Shown here piece by piece: positions 1-8,097 of a stretch of 64,000 nt of DNA; position 1 is the stretch's first letter; every line of letters starts with the position of its first letter. The DNA lies in assembly GCA_020637235.1 (NCBI GenBank), contig JACJWG010000002.1:437062-501061 (forward strand), written 5' to 3'. Made by a program: the position numbers and the translations under genes. The notes under the pieces were generated by a model, which worked only from the letters and a program-made list of their open reading frames with translations, was not told the origin of the DNA and searched no databases. The stretch is from Acidimicrobiaceae bacterium (GTDB taxonomy: Bacteria; Actinomycetota; Acidimicrobiia; Acidimicrobiales; Ilumatobacteraceae).

Positions 1-341
1 AGATGCCGTCGCATCGAGTCGAAAATCAGCACCGGGCCGGCGGCGACCAGCAGCCCGTTCACGAGCAGGAGCCCACCACCCGCCTCCGGCTGATCGCGCC
101 CGAGGAGCTGCAGGCCGGCGAGCACCATCGCGCTCGCCGACACCGCCCAGGCGGCGCGCCGGATGCGCGGGTGTCCCGACTCGAGCTGTGCCGCCAGCAC
201 GAGCGCCGTCCCGGCGAGTGCCACCTGCGCCACACGCATCACCGCCCCCTCGGCAAAGGCAGCCTGCACCACGAACAACGCCACGACGCAGGCGAGGATC
301 TGCGTGTACTGCCGCACCGGCACGTCGGCGTTCTCCCGCAT
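1..341 (-). CDS. Multi-pass membrane protein, N-terminal part (truncated by window edge)
   Basis: The gene reads leftward from an ATG at 341 and runs off the window without a stop, so only the first 113 codons are visible. It begins MRENADVPVRQYTQ and then shows about four hydrophobic segments (residues about 13-32, 35-52, 60-80 and 88-105) with short polar connectors. That is the pattern of an N-terminal membrane bundle. Such bundles sit in front of ion-channel pores in some actinobacterial proteins, but no pore or selectivity filter is inside the window, so a channel assignment is only a guess. It lies 42 bp downstream of the zinc-ribbon gene and is probably the last visible gene of that minus-strand operon. 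Confidence 0.6.
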   Translation of the reverse strand, partial: MRENADVPVRQYTQILACVVALFVVQAAFAEGAVMRVAQVALAGTALVLAAQLESGHPRIRRAAWAVSASAMVLAGLQLLGRDQPEAGGGLLLVNGLLVAAGPVLIFDSMRRH

Positions 342-383
342 GAGCAACAGATTGTCGCACTGCGGCAGGTCGTCGATCGCGGA

Positions 384-596
384 TCAGTCGTCCTTCAAGG
401 CGACCGCGTTCGGGGTGACGTTCATCTTCGGGACGTACTCGGCCACCTCGACCTCGCGACCTTCGCCCAAGTACTTCGAGCGCAGCTCGGTGCGACAGTC
501 GGTGCACGGTCCGTAGAACACCGCCGTCACCTCGGCCCGACATCGCGGGCACGTGAACGCCAGTGGCTCGGCCGACGCGTCGAGCAGGCCGGCCAT
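384..596 (-). CDS. Small zinc-ribbon protein
   Basis: A 70-residue protein starting MAGLLDAS. Two CxxC knuckles (CPRC and CTDC, 13 residues apart) form a classical zinc ribbon that could bind one Zn2+. The rest is short and ends in an acidic KDD tail. I chose the ATG at 596 because it overlaps the upstream hydrolase stop codon (TGATG), which signals translational coupling; a longer reading would run into the hydrolase gene. No specific function is recognisable. Small zinc ribbons of this size can act in nucleic-acid or protein binding. Confidence 0.65.
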   Translation of the reverse strand: MAGLLDASAEPLAFTCPRCRAEVTAVFYGPCTDCRTELRSKYLGEGREVEVAEYVPKMNVTPNAVALKDD

Positions 597-1348
597 CAGA
601 TCGACCCCCAGAACGCCTCGAGCACCACCGCACCTGCGGCCGGGTCGCCGAGCATCCACCAGTGTCCTTGACCGTCCAGCACCTGGCGCCGCGCGCCGAG
701 CTGATCGGCCACGGCCGTGCCGAGGGTCTCACCCTGCACGAACGGATCGAGTGGCGCGATCACCGCGAGCCCGGGCACGGTGGCGGCCGGCGCGAGCTCG
801 GCGCCCCACGCCGCCATCGCGGGCTGTGCGGCCGACCGGTAGAGCGACAGCACGCACTGCCCCATCAACTCGTCACCCGCGTCGACCAGTCGGGCGGCGA
901 CGTCGGCCGGGATGCCGAGGCTGCCGAGGATCGCGACGCGGTCCTCGACGGGGGTGGCGGCCGACTGGGCGAAGTACTCCTCGCCGGCACCGGGGGTCTG
1001 CCAGATCTGGGCGAAGTCGTGCCAGACGTAGTCGGGGTGGAACAACCCGAGCACGTCGCACACCCAGCTGCGGAACAGCTCGGGACGGAGCGCGACCGCA
1101 CGCATGCCGATGCCGCCGCCCCAGTCGTGACCGACCAGGTCGACCGGGCCGCTGTCGGCGACGATCCCCTCGACGACGCCGACGAACCAGTCGACGTACT
1201 CCTCCTTCGTGGCGCCGAACCCGGCGGGCACCGGGCAGCCGAAGCCGGGGAGCTGTGGGGTGACCACATCGGTGCGCGAGAGCCGCTCGATCAGCGGACC
1301 CCAGATCACCGGGGTCTCGGGATTGCCGTGCAACAGGACTGCGGACAT
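596..1348 (-). CDS. Alpha/beta hydrolase with Asp nucleophile (haloalkane dehalogenase/epoxide hydrolase type)
   Basis: A 250-residue alpha/beta-hydrolase. The oxyanion-hole motif HGNPE lies at residues 7-11. The nucleophile elbow GHDWGG places Asp75, not Ser, at the nucleophile position, which is characteristic of haloalkane dehalogenases and epoxide hydrolases. Asp201 and His229 (QGHWW) complete a plausible triad. It is the usual length for a compact member. A CAGGAT -10-like element ends 7 nt before the ATG, suggesting its own leaderless transcript inside the TDO operon. It follows tryptophan 2,3-dioxygenase by 31 bp, which invites an arylformamidase guess, but those use Ser. The substrate is unknown. 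Confidence 0.85.
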   Translation of the reverse strand: MSAVLLHGNPETPVIWGPLIERLSRTDVVTPQLPGFGCPVPAGFGATKEEYVDWFVGVVEGIVADSGPVDLVGHDWGGGIGMRAVALRPELFRSWVCDVLGLFHPDYVWHDFAQIWQTPGAGEEYFAQSAATPVEDRVAILGSLGIPADVAARLVDAGDELMGQCVLSLYRSAAQPAMAAWGAELAPAATVPGLAVIAPLDPFVQGETLGTAVADQLGARRQVLDGQGHWWMLGDPAAGAVVLEAFWGSI

Positions 1349-1379
1349 GGAGACGATCCTGCCAGATCGCCGCGCACGA

Positions 1380-2228
1380 TCAGAGCGACGTGCGCAGCGA
1401 CCAGATCTCGGGGAACAGCACCACGTCGAGCATCGCCCGCAGGTACGACACGCCCGACGTCCCACCGGTGCCACGCCGGAAGCCGATCACCCGCTCGACG
1501 GTGGTGACGTGACGGAAACGCCACAGGCGGAACGCGTCCTCGAAGTCCGTGAGCTCCTCCCCCAACTCGTACAGCTCCCAGTGCTCGCGCGGGTGCCGGT
1601 AGACCTCCAACCACGCCGCCTCGACGTCGGGATGCGCCTCGTACGGTCGGGTCCAGTCGCGCTCGAGCCTCGTCGCCGGGACGGGGAGGCCTCGCCGAGC
1701 CATCGCCCGCAGCGCCTCGTCGTACAACGAGGGGCTGTGCAGCGCCCGTTCGACGATCGTGTGGAGGTCGTCGCGGTGCGCGTGTGGCTGGAGCATCACG
1801 GCGCTCTTGTTGCCGGCGGCGAACTCGATGCATCGGTACTGCCAGCTCTGGAAGCCGCTGCTGTTGCCGAGGTACGGCCGGATGGCCGAGTACTCCGGCG
1901 GCGTCATCGTGGCGAGCACGTCCCAGGCGTGGACGAGCTGTTCCATGATCCGGCTCACTCGGGACAGCATCTTGAACACGAGTGGGTACTCGTCGTCGGC
2001 GAGCGCCCGGATGGCGGCGCCGAGCTCGTGGAGCATCAACTTCATCCACAGCTCGCTCGTCTGGTGTTGCACGATGAACAACAGTTCGTCGTGCGCGGGC
2101 GAGCGTGGGTGCTGAGCCGACAGCACCTCGTCGAGGTGCAGGTAGTCGGCGTACGACATGTCGCCCGAGAAGTCGAGCTGCGCACCGTCGCGATCGGTGC
2201 GGAGATCGCGACGGTGTGGATCGCTCAC
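1380..2228 (-). CDS. kynA: Tryptophan 2,3-dioxygenase
   Basis: Haem enzyme that opens the indole ring of L-tryptophan with O2 to give N-formylkynurenine, the first step of kynurenine-type tryptophan degradation, in the cytosol. The 282-residue length fits the family. His55 (FIVQHQTSE) matches the substrate-side histidine and His240 (RFRHVTTVER) the haem ligand; by my count both fall at the Xanthomonas TDO numbers. The substrate loop GTGGTSGVSYLR follows. The start overlaps the stop of the upstream EF-G-like gene (ATGA), so the two are co-translated. No kynureninase or recognisable formamidase lies in the window, so the rest of the pathway must be elsewhere or the product is used differently. 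Confidence 0.95.
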   Translation of the reverse strand: MSDPHRRDLRTDRDGAQLDFSGDMSYADYLHLDEVLSAQHPRSPAHDELLFIVQHQTSELWMKLMLHELGAAIRALADDEYPLVFKMLSRVSRIMEQLVHAWDVLATMTPPEYSAIRPYLGNSSGFQSWQYRCIEFAAGNKSAVMLQPHAHRDDLHTIVERALHSPSLYDEALRAMARRGLPVPATRLERDWTRPYEAHPDVEAAWLEVYRHPREHWELYELGEELTDFEDAFRLWRFRHVTTVERVIGFRRGTGGTSGVSYLRAMLDVVLFPEIWSLRTSL

Positions 2229-4312
2229 GTGCCGAGTGCCTCCTTGTGCGACAGGACGGCGGCGTCGACGAGGTGGCTCGGCAGCACGTCGTAGTGATCG
2301 TGCTCCATGGTGAACCGGCCGCGGCCACCCGTCATCGACCGCAACTCGACCGCATATCGCTGCACCTCGCGGGTTGGGACGTGGGCGGTGATCACCTGCT
2401 CGCCGTGATCCGCCGTGTCGGTCCCGATCACCCGTCCACGTTTGGTGGTGATGTCGCCCATCACGTCACCCTGGTGGTTGGCGGGCACGACGACCCGCAG
2501 CACCGACACCGGTTCGAGCACCATCACGCCAGCCGTGGCGAGTGCCTCCTTGAGCCCCACCGACGCCGCGGTCTTGAACGCCATCTCGCTCGAGTCCACG
2601 CTGTGGTACTTGCCGTCGTAGCACTCCACCTGCACGTCGACGACCGGGAAACCGTGCACGCCACCGGTGGCCATCGTCTCCTCGACGCCCTTCTGCACCG
2701 CGGGGATCAGGTTGCGCGGGATCGCCCCGCCGACGACCGAGTCGACGAACGAGAACCCGCCACCACGCTGCAAGGGCGAGACGCGCATGTGCGCGACCGC
2801 GAACTGCCCGTGGCCACCACTCTGCTTCTTCACCTTGCCCTCGACGTCGGCCCGGCCGGCGATGGTCTCGCGGTAGGCCACCTTCACCGGCGCGGTGTCG
2901 ACGTTGACGCCGAACTTGCGTGCCAGCCGCTCGAGCGCGACGGCGACATGCGTGTCGCCGAGGCCGCGCAGGACGGTCTGGTGTGTCTCGTCGCTCCGTT
3001 CGACGCGCAGCAGCGGATCCTCCGCCTGCAGGCGTGCGATCGCACTGCCGAGCTTGTCGTCGTCGGCCTGGGTGCGCGGCACGATGGCGACGCCGTACTG
3101 CGGCACCGGCATCGGTGGCACGTCCACCCGCACCGGCAGACCCTTCGGGGCGAGCGTGTCGCCGGTATGCACCGACGTGAGCTTCGCCACCGCGGCCAGG
3201 TCGCCGGCGGACACCTCGGTCACGGGCACCTGCTCCTTGCCGCGCAACGAGAACAGGCCGTGCAACCGCTCGTCGCCGCCGGTGCGGCTGTTGACGAGGT
3301 GATCGTCGGCGCGCACCGTGCCGCTCAGCACCTTGAACACCGACAGCTGACCGACGAACGGATCGGCGATGGTCTTGAACACGTGCAACAACGGCTTCGC
3401 GCCCTTGTCGGCGCCCACCTCGACGAGGTCGTCCCCGGCGATCACCGACACCGGACGGTCGAGCGGCGACGGCCCGAGCTCGCAGATGAAGTCGGCGAGT
3501 CGGTCGATCCCCACCCCGGTCGCGGCGGACCCGAGCAGCACGGGGAACTCGAGGCAGTCGAGCACCTCGTGGCGCAGCGTGCGTTCGAGTTCGGCGACGC
3601 TCAGTTCGTCGCCCGACAGATACCGTTCGAGCTGCTCGTCGTCGCCGGAGACGATCTCCTCGACCAGCGAGTCGTGCAGCCGGTGCTCCTCGTCGGCGAC
3701 GTCGGCCGGCATCGCCTCGCTGTGATGCGTGCCGCCGGGCTCGTACTCCAGAGCCTGCTCGGACAGGACGTCGGCGATGCCGTGCAGGCTGCCGGCCTCC
3801 CCGATCGGCAGCTCGAGCGGCGCGAAGCCCGACCCGAACGACGCGGTGAGCTGTGCGAGCACGGCGTGGAAGTCGGCGCGCTCCTTGTCCTCCTTGTTGA
3901 CGAACACCATGCGGGGCAGCCGACGCTGGTCGGCCTTGCGCCAGAGCAGCTCGGTCGCCACCTCGACACCGTCGACGGCACTCACCACGAACACCGCGAG
4001 GTCGGCCACCGACATCGCGGCGTCGACCTCACCCTCGAAGTCGGCGTACCCGGGAGTGTCGAGCAGGTTGACCCGATACGTGGCGCCGTCGCTGGCGGCC
4101 CAGTCGAACGGGGCGAGGCCGAGCGACAGCGAGATCTTGCGCTTCACGGCCTCCGGCTCGGTGTCGAGCGCGCTCGTCCCGTCGTCCACGCGACCGGCAC
4201 GGGGCACGACCCCGGACCGTGCCAGCAGCGCGTCGGCCAACGACGTCTTGCCGGCACCACTGTGGCCCACGAGGACCACGTTGCGAACCCTCTCGGTGGC
4301 GAGATCGGCCAT
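2225..4312 (-). CDS. Elongation factor G-like translational GTPase (FusA2-type)
   Basis: A 695-residue protein with the EF-G domain plan. The P-loop GHSGAGKT is near residue 19, and the G3 motif DTPGYADF and G4 motif NKED follow. Canonical EF-G has GHIDAGKTT and NKMD, so this is the EF-G-like paralogue group (FusA2-like in mycobacteria) rather than the housekeeping factor. Its role is uncertain; ribosome-linked or stress roles have been proposed for relatives. The start at ATG 4312 is preferred over the GTG three codons upstream because AAGGAG lies 8 nt before the ATG but abuts the GTG. It is the first gene of the operon that continues into tryptophan dioxygenase. Confidence 0.9.
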   Translation of the reverse strand: MADLATERVRNVVLVGHSGAGKTSLADALLARSGVVPRAGRVDDGTSALDTEPEAVKRKISLSLGLAPFDWAASDGATYRVNLLDTPGYADFEGEVDAAMSVADLAVFVVSAVDGVEVATELLWRKADQRRLPRMVFVNKEDKERADFHAVLAQLTASFGSGFAPLELPIGEAGSLHGIADVLSEQALEYEPGGTHHSEAMPADVADEEHRLHDSLVEEIVSGDDEQLERYLSGDELSVAELERTLRHEVLDCLEFPVLLGSAATGVGIDRLADFICELGPSPLDRPVSVIAGDDLVEVGADKGAKPLLHVFKTIADPFVGQLSVFKVLSGTVRADDHLVNSRTGGDERLHGLFSLRGKEQVPVTEVSAGDLAAVAKLTSVHTGDTLAPKGLPVRVDVPPMPVPQYGVAIVPRTQADDDKLGSAIARLQAEDPLLRVERSDETHQTVLRGLGDTHVAVALERLARKFGVNVDTAPVKVAYRETIAGRADVEGKVKKQSGGHGQFAVAHMRVSPLQRGGGFSFVDSVVGGAIPRNLIPAVQKGVEETMATGGVHGFPVVDVQVECYDGKYHSVDSSEMAFKTAASVGLKEALATAGVMVLEPVSVLRVVVPANHQGDVMGDITTKRGRVIGTDTADHGEQVITAHVPTREVQRYAVELRSMTGGRGRFTMEHDHYDVLPSHLVDAAVLSHKEALGT

Positions 4313-4435
4313 CTCGAACACTCCTTCCGCTCACCGCCACGCGTCGTCGGGGGCGGTGCTTCGGACCGTACTCCCGTTCGCGACGCGCTCGGAACGGTCC
4401 TAAGGCCCGACCACCGCCGACCGGCTCGGCCGCGA

Positions 4436-5065
4436 CTACAGCAGCCGTCGGTCGGCCGCCCATGCGGTGAGCTCGTGGCGGTTCGACAGCTGCAGCTTGC
4501 GCAACACCGCCGACACGTGGGTCTCGATCGTCTTCACCGACAGGTGCAGCCGCGACGCCACCTCGCGGTAGGTGTACCCACGGGCGATGAGCCGCATCAC
4601 CTCCTGCTCGCGCCCGGTGAGCAGATCGAGGTCGGGATCCGACGGTGCCGGCAGATGGCCGGAGAACGCATCGAGCACGAATCCGGCGAGACGCGGCGAG
4701 AACACCGCGTCGCCGTCGGCCACGCGGCGGATCGCGTCGACGAGCCCCGGTGCGTCGATGGTCTTCGTAACGTACCCACGAGCGCCGGCGCGGATGACGG
4801 CCACCACGTCCTCGGCGGAGTCGCTCACCGACAGCGCCAAGAACACGGCGTCCGGCCAGGCTGCCAGCACACGCTCGATGATCGTCCGACCGCCCCCGTC
4901 GGGCAGGTGGACGTCGACCACGGCGACGTCGGGCCGCATCGACACGATGCCGCGAACCGCGTCGTCGACGGTGCCGGCCTCGCCGATCACGTCGACGGAC
5001 TCGCCGATCTCTGCACGCACGCCGGCGCGGAACAGCGCGTGATCGTCCACCAGGTACACCCGCAT
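4436..5065 (-). CDS. NarL/LuxR-family response regulator
   Basis: A 209-residue two-component regulator. The receiver domain (residues 1-120) has the acidic pair at Asp7-Asp8, a probable phospho-acceptor Asp in the VVDVHLP segment (about residue 51), and a Lys in GYVTKT. A LuxR-type helix-turn-helix follows (about 148-205: LTGREQEVMRLIARGYTYREVA, VKTIETHVSAVLRKL). It would be phosphorylated by the kinase encoded directly upstream, with which it overlaps by one base (TGATG). Targets are not visible; the divergent PspC/LiaF-like gene is the obvious candidate. Confidence 0.95.
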   Translation of the reverse strand: MRVYLVDDHALFRAGVRAEIGESVDVIGEAGTVDDAVRGIVSMRPDVAVVDVHLPDGGGRTIIERVLAAWPDAVFLALSVSDSAEDVVAVIRAGARGYVTKTIDAPGLVDAIRRVADGDAVFSPRLAGFVLDAFSGHLPAPSDPDLDLLTGREQEVMRLIARGYTYREVASRLHLSVKTIETHVSAVLRKLQLSNRHELTAWAADRRLL

Positions 5066-6366
5066 CAGGCCGTCCCCTCCGTCGGCGGCCCGTCGACGAC
5101 GGGTGCGCGCATCTGTACTTCCGTGCCGGCGCCGGGGGCCGATTCCACCTGCGCCGTGCCGCCCACCCGGTCGAGCCGGCCCTCGATGCTGTGGGCGATG
5201 CCGCGGCGATCGGCCGCGACCGTGGCTCGGTCGAACCCGACGCCCCGGTCGCGGACGAACACCTCGGCGGCGCCGTCGCGCACCTCCGCGAACACGGACA
5301 CCTCCGTCGTCCCCGCGTGCTTGGCCGCGTTGATACAGGCTTCACGCGTCGCGGCGACGAGCGCGTCGACGGCGTCGCCGACCGGTGCATCGCCCACCAC
5401 CACCAGGTCCACCTGGACGTCGTAGGCGCTCTCCACCTCGTGCACCACCTGTCGGAGCGACGAGGCCAGCGTCGTCGACGACGAGCTGGCACGTGCGCCG
5501 TACAGCCAGGCGCGCAGCTCGCGTTCCTGCTGGCGCGCGAGGGTGATCGTGCGGCGGGGATCGTCGGCGGTTCGCTGGATGAGCGCCAACGTCTGCAGCA
5601 CCGAATCGTGGAGATGCGCCGCCATTGCTTCGCGCTCTTGCACCCGGATGCGCTCGCGCCGTTCGGCGGCTGCCTCCTGCGCGAGCCGGGTGAGCCACGG
5701 CCCGACCAGCACGACCACGCCGATCACGGTGAGCGCCGTCGCGATCGCACCGACACGAACCGAGCTGGACGTCCCCTCCCTCGCCCCGACGAGCAGCAGA
5801 CCGAACGACACCAGCGCGGCGCCGGCGAACAGCCGAGCCCGAGCGCGGCGGCCCGACACCGACTCGACGACGGGGGTGCTCGCCAGCATCTGCCAGGGAC
5901 GCTCGCCCACCTCGGGTCGAACGACCCCGATGAGCACCAGCCCCGCCGCGACCACCGACAACGGCACCATCACGGCATCACCGAGCCAGAGTCCCGTCGA
6001 ACGCACGATCAGCAGCAGTCCCGCCGTCACCGAGGCGACCGCCAGCGTGCGTTGCCGGTCGATCGGGCGTGGCGCCACCGGCAGCGCGTCGGTGTCGGGA
6101 GCGGTCGCGAGGAGGGCGCCCACGGCGTACAGCACCAGGCCGAGCCCCCCGGCGAAGCTCAGCACCACCAACGCGGCGCGCAGCAGCGTGGGGTCGACGC
6201 CGTGTTCGTCGGCGAACCCACCGGCCACCCCGGCGATCACCCGGCCCTCGTCACGGCGGCGGAAGGCCGGCCATCCGCGCTGGCGCGGCGCGCCGGCATC
6301 GGTGCGGCGCGAAAGTCCCGTCACGGTCACGGCTCCGATGATCGCACGCCCACCGTCGCGATCCAT
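5065..6366 (-). CDS. PspC-domain sensor histidine kinase
   Basis: A membrane sensor kinase of about 433 residues. An N-terminal PspC segment (about 35-95, RVIAGVAGGFADEHGVDPTL) is followed by several more membrane helices. A HisKA_3 dimerisation helix carries the phospho-accepting His in MAAHLHDSVLQTLALIQ, and an HATPase_c domain has the N-box EACINAAKHAG and G-box DRGVGFD. It partners the overlapping NarL-type regulator. PspC-type sensors usually watch cell-envelope stress. I chose ATG 6366 because AGGGG lies 8 nt upstream; a GTG at 6324 with GGAG upstream is a credible alternative. Confidence 0.9.
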   Translation of the reverse strand: MDRDGGRAIIGAVTVTGLSRRTDAGAPRQRGWPAFRRRDEGRVIAGVAGGFADEHGVDPTLLRAALVVLSFAGGLGLVLYAVGALLATAPDTDALPVAPRPIDRQRTLAVASVTAGLLLIVRSTGLWLGDAVMVPLSVVAAGLVLIGVVRPEVGERPWQMLASTPVVESVSGRRARARLFAGAALVSFGLLLVGAREGTSSSVRVGAIATALTVIGVVVLVGPWLTRLAQEAAAERRERIRVQEREAMAAHLHDSVLQTLALIQRTADDPRRTITLARQQERELRAWLYGARASSSSTTLASSLRQVVHEVESAYDVQVDLVVVGDAPVGDAVDALVAATREACINAAKHAGTTEVSVFAEVRDGAAEVFVRDRGVGFDRATVAADRRGIAHSIEGRLDRVGGTAQVESAPGAGTEVQMRAPVVDGPPTEGTA

Positions 6367-6472
6367 CAGGTGCACCCCTGACGCGACCCCGACCAGGTCC
6401 CCGACACCCGCTCAGGGGTGAACCAGGGCCTCACCTGATGTGCCCGCCGACGCGATGGTCGACGCTGGAGCC

Positions 6473-7933
6473 ATGACCGAACAGACTGCACTCATGGACG
6501 ACGCGGGTGCTCCGGAGACCGGAACCCCGCCACGCCAGCCCCGCACGCGCTGGTATCGCACGCCGGTGTTCCGCGACCCGGACGACGACATGCTCGGCGG
6601 TGTCGTGTCCGGTCTCTGCCAGAGCTACGGATTCGACCGTCGCACCTCGCGGCTCGCGCTGGTCATCGCCGTGCCGGTGCTGCCGATCGTCATCGTCGCC
6701 TACGTCGTCGCATGGATCCTGTTGCCCGACGGCCGCGACCAGGCGGTGCCGCTCGAGGACATCGTGCGCGACAAGCGACGGTTCCCGCTCTACGCCGCGC
6801 TGGCGCTGCTCATCCTGGCCGGCGGGCTCGGGTCGCTCGGCTCGTGGCTCGTGTTCGGTGACTTCCCCTGGGGTGTCGGCTTGATCGCGATCGGCATCCT
6901 GCTCTGGATGGCGCCCGGGTTGCGCCGCGACCGCGCCGCGACCGCTGCTGCGACAGGACTGGCGGCACCGATGGTGGCACCGACCAGCACTGCTGGCGCC
7001 ACCACCAGCTGGCCGACGCCTGCCGGCGTCGACGCGACCGGCGGCGCCACCGACCTGAGCGATCCGACCCACCCCGGCGGTCCCGCCGATGCCCCCCATC
7101 GCGTCGATGCCTCCGATCCCACTCACACCATCGACACCGACACCGACACGACCAGCACGACCAGCACGACCAGCACGACCAGCACGACCAGCACGAGCGC
7201 CACGACCGGCGCCACCGGCACCACCGGCGCCGTCCTCGTGGCGCCCCCGATGCCCACCCGGGCTCGCCGCCGCGTGCCGATCGGTTCGATCTCGTTCGTG
7301 GCGATGCTCGCCTTCGTGGCGATCGCCCGCATCGGCGACGTGCTCGACTGGTGGAACATCACGGCCCTGGCCGTCGTGATCACCTCGCTCGTCATCGTCG
7401 CCGCCGGCCTGGCGATCAGCGCGATCGTCAACCGCGCCTGGTTCTTCCTCGGCGTCGTACCCGTGCTCGCCGTCGCAGCCGGCTTCCTCGCGGTCGCCGA
7501 GCCCTCCCTCGACGGCGGCGCCGGTGACCGCACGGCACGACCGGCGACGCTCGACGACCTCGAGCCCGCCTACGAGCTCGGCTTCGGCGAGTTCACACTC
7601 GACCTCGTCGACCTGCCGCTCGCCGACACGAGCCTGCCCGACGACGAACCGTTGCGGATCGAGGCAGAGGTCGGCATCGGCCGCCTGCACGTCATCGTGC
7701 CGGCGGGCGCGCGGTTGGTGATCACGAGCGATGTGGGTGCCGGGCACGTCGTGATCGGTGACCGTGAGGTGTTCGCGGGCGTCGACCAGGGCGAGACCCG
7801 CACGCTCGAGGCGGTGGGTGACGAGGTGGGCACGATCGAGCTCGACGTCCGTGTCGGCATCGGCGAGATCGACATCGACCGCGACCTCTTCGGCGTCGCA
7901 GCGGTCACCGACGCCGACACCACACAGGGCTGA
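6473..7933 (+). CDS. PspC-domain membrane protein with LiaF/YvqF-like C-terminus
   Basis: About 486 residues. The N-terminal PspC domain (about 25-85, DMLGGVVSGLCQSYGFDRRTSRL) contains one membrane helix, and more helices follow. A Thr/Ser-Asp low-complexity segment is encoded by a 9-bp tandem repeat, then further helices, and a C-terminal beta-rich domain (about 380-480) repeating VGIGRLHVIVP / VGAGHVVIG / VGIGEIDID. That repeat is typical of the DUF2154/YvqF (LiaF) family. It is divergent from a PspC kinase/regulator pair, so the three genes together resemble a LiaFSR envelope-stress system. The start is not certain: GTG 6440 and ATG 6455 are in frame. Confidence 0.85.
   Translation: MTEQTALMDDAGAPETGTPPRQPRTRWYRTPVFRDPDDDMLGGVVSGLCQSYGFDRRTSRLALVIAVPVLPIVIVAYVVAWILLPDGRDQAVPLEDIVRDKRRFPLYAALALLILAGGLGSLGSWLVFGDFPWGVGLIAIGILLWMAPGLRRDRAATAAATGLAAPMVAPTSTAGATTSWPTPAGVDATGGATDLSDPTHPGGPADAPHRVDASDPTHTIDTDTDTTSTTSTTSTTSTTSTSATTGATGTTGAVLVAPPMPTRARRRVPIGSISFVAMLAFVAIARIGDVLDWWNITALAVVITSLVIVAAGLAISAIVNRAWFFLGVVPVLAVAAGFLAVAEPSLDGGAGDRTARPATLDDLEPAYELGFGEFTLDLVDLPLADTSLPDDEPLRIEAEVGIGRLHVIVPAGARLVITSDVGAGHVVIGDREVFAGVDQGETRTLEAVGDEVGTIELDVRVGIGEIDIDRDLFGVAAVTDADTTQG
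7151..7195 (+). repeat. 9-bp coding tandem repeat (ACCAGCACG x5)
   Basis: Five uninterrupted copies of a 9-bp unit inside the PspC/LiaF-like gene encode a Thr/Ser run between membrane segments. Copy changes keep the reading frame, so the linker length could vary between strains without breaking the protein. Confidence 0.9.
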
Positions 7934-7938
7934 TCGCC

Positions 7939-8088
7939 GTGTTCGCCCTCGACGCACACCTGCTCGGCGCGCTCGCACTGGTCCTCGTGCTGGCCGCCAC
8001 GTGGGAACCGCGGCGCGCCGGCTCCGAGCCGATCGACCTCTCCCACGATGGCGGAATCCCGCCGAGCCCCGTGGCCGGCCGGTCGTAG
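7939..8088 (+). CDS. Possible small membrane protein (49 aa)
   Basis: A GTG-started frame of 49 codons begins 5 bp after the LiaF-like gene stop. The product has one hydrophobic stretch (HLLGALALVLVLAA, residues 7-20) followed by a polar, Pro-rich tail. The stop codon TAG is also the start of the probable -10 box of the next gene. No family is recognised. Position and hydrophobicity suggest a small companion of the upstream membrane protein, but the evidence for translation is weak. Confidence 0.35.
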   Translation: MFALDAHLLGALALVLVLAATWEPRRAGSEPIDLSHDGGIPPSPVAGRS

Positions 8089-8091
8089 CCT
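8086..8091 (+). promoter_or_regulatory. -10 element (TAGCCT), leaderless promoter
   Basis: TAGCCT ends 6 nt before the ATG of the molybdopterin oxidoreductase gene, the spacing expected if transcription begins at the A of the start codon. There is no Shine-Dalgarno sequence. Confidence 0.6.
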
Positions 8092-8097
8092 GGGAAC

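Noticed and set aside
31..340. Calling the truncated first gene a two-pore potassium channel
   Set aside because: Only four leading helices are visible and no pore or selectivity filter lies inside the window.
596..1348. Kynurenine formamidase (KynB-like) role for the hydrolase after TDO
   Set aside because: The nucleophile position is Asp75 in GHDWGG, not Ser, so it is of the dehalogenase/epoxide-hydrolase type; context alone is not enough.
2105..5425. A 1,106-codon plus-strand open frame
   Set aside because: It lies antisense to the EF-G-like, TDO and regulator genes. Its protein is His/Arg/Asp-rich with no family pattern, as expected for a GC-rich antisense shadow.
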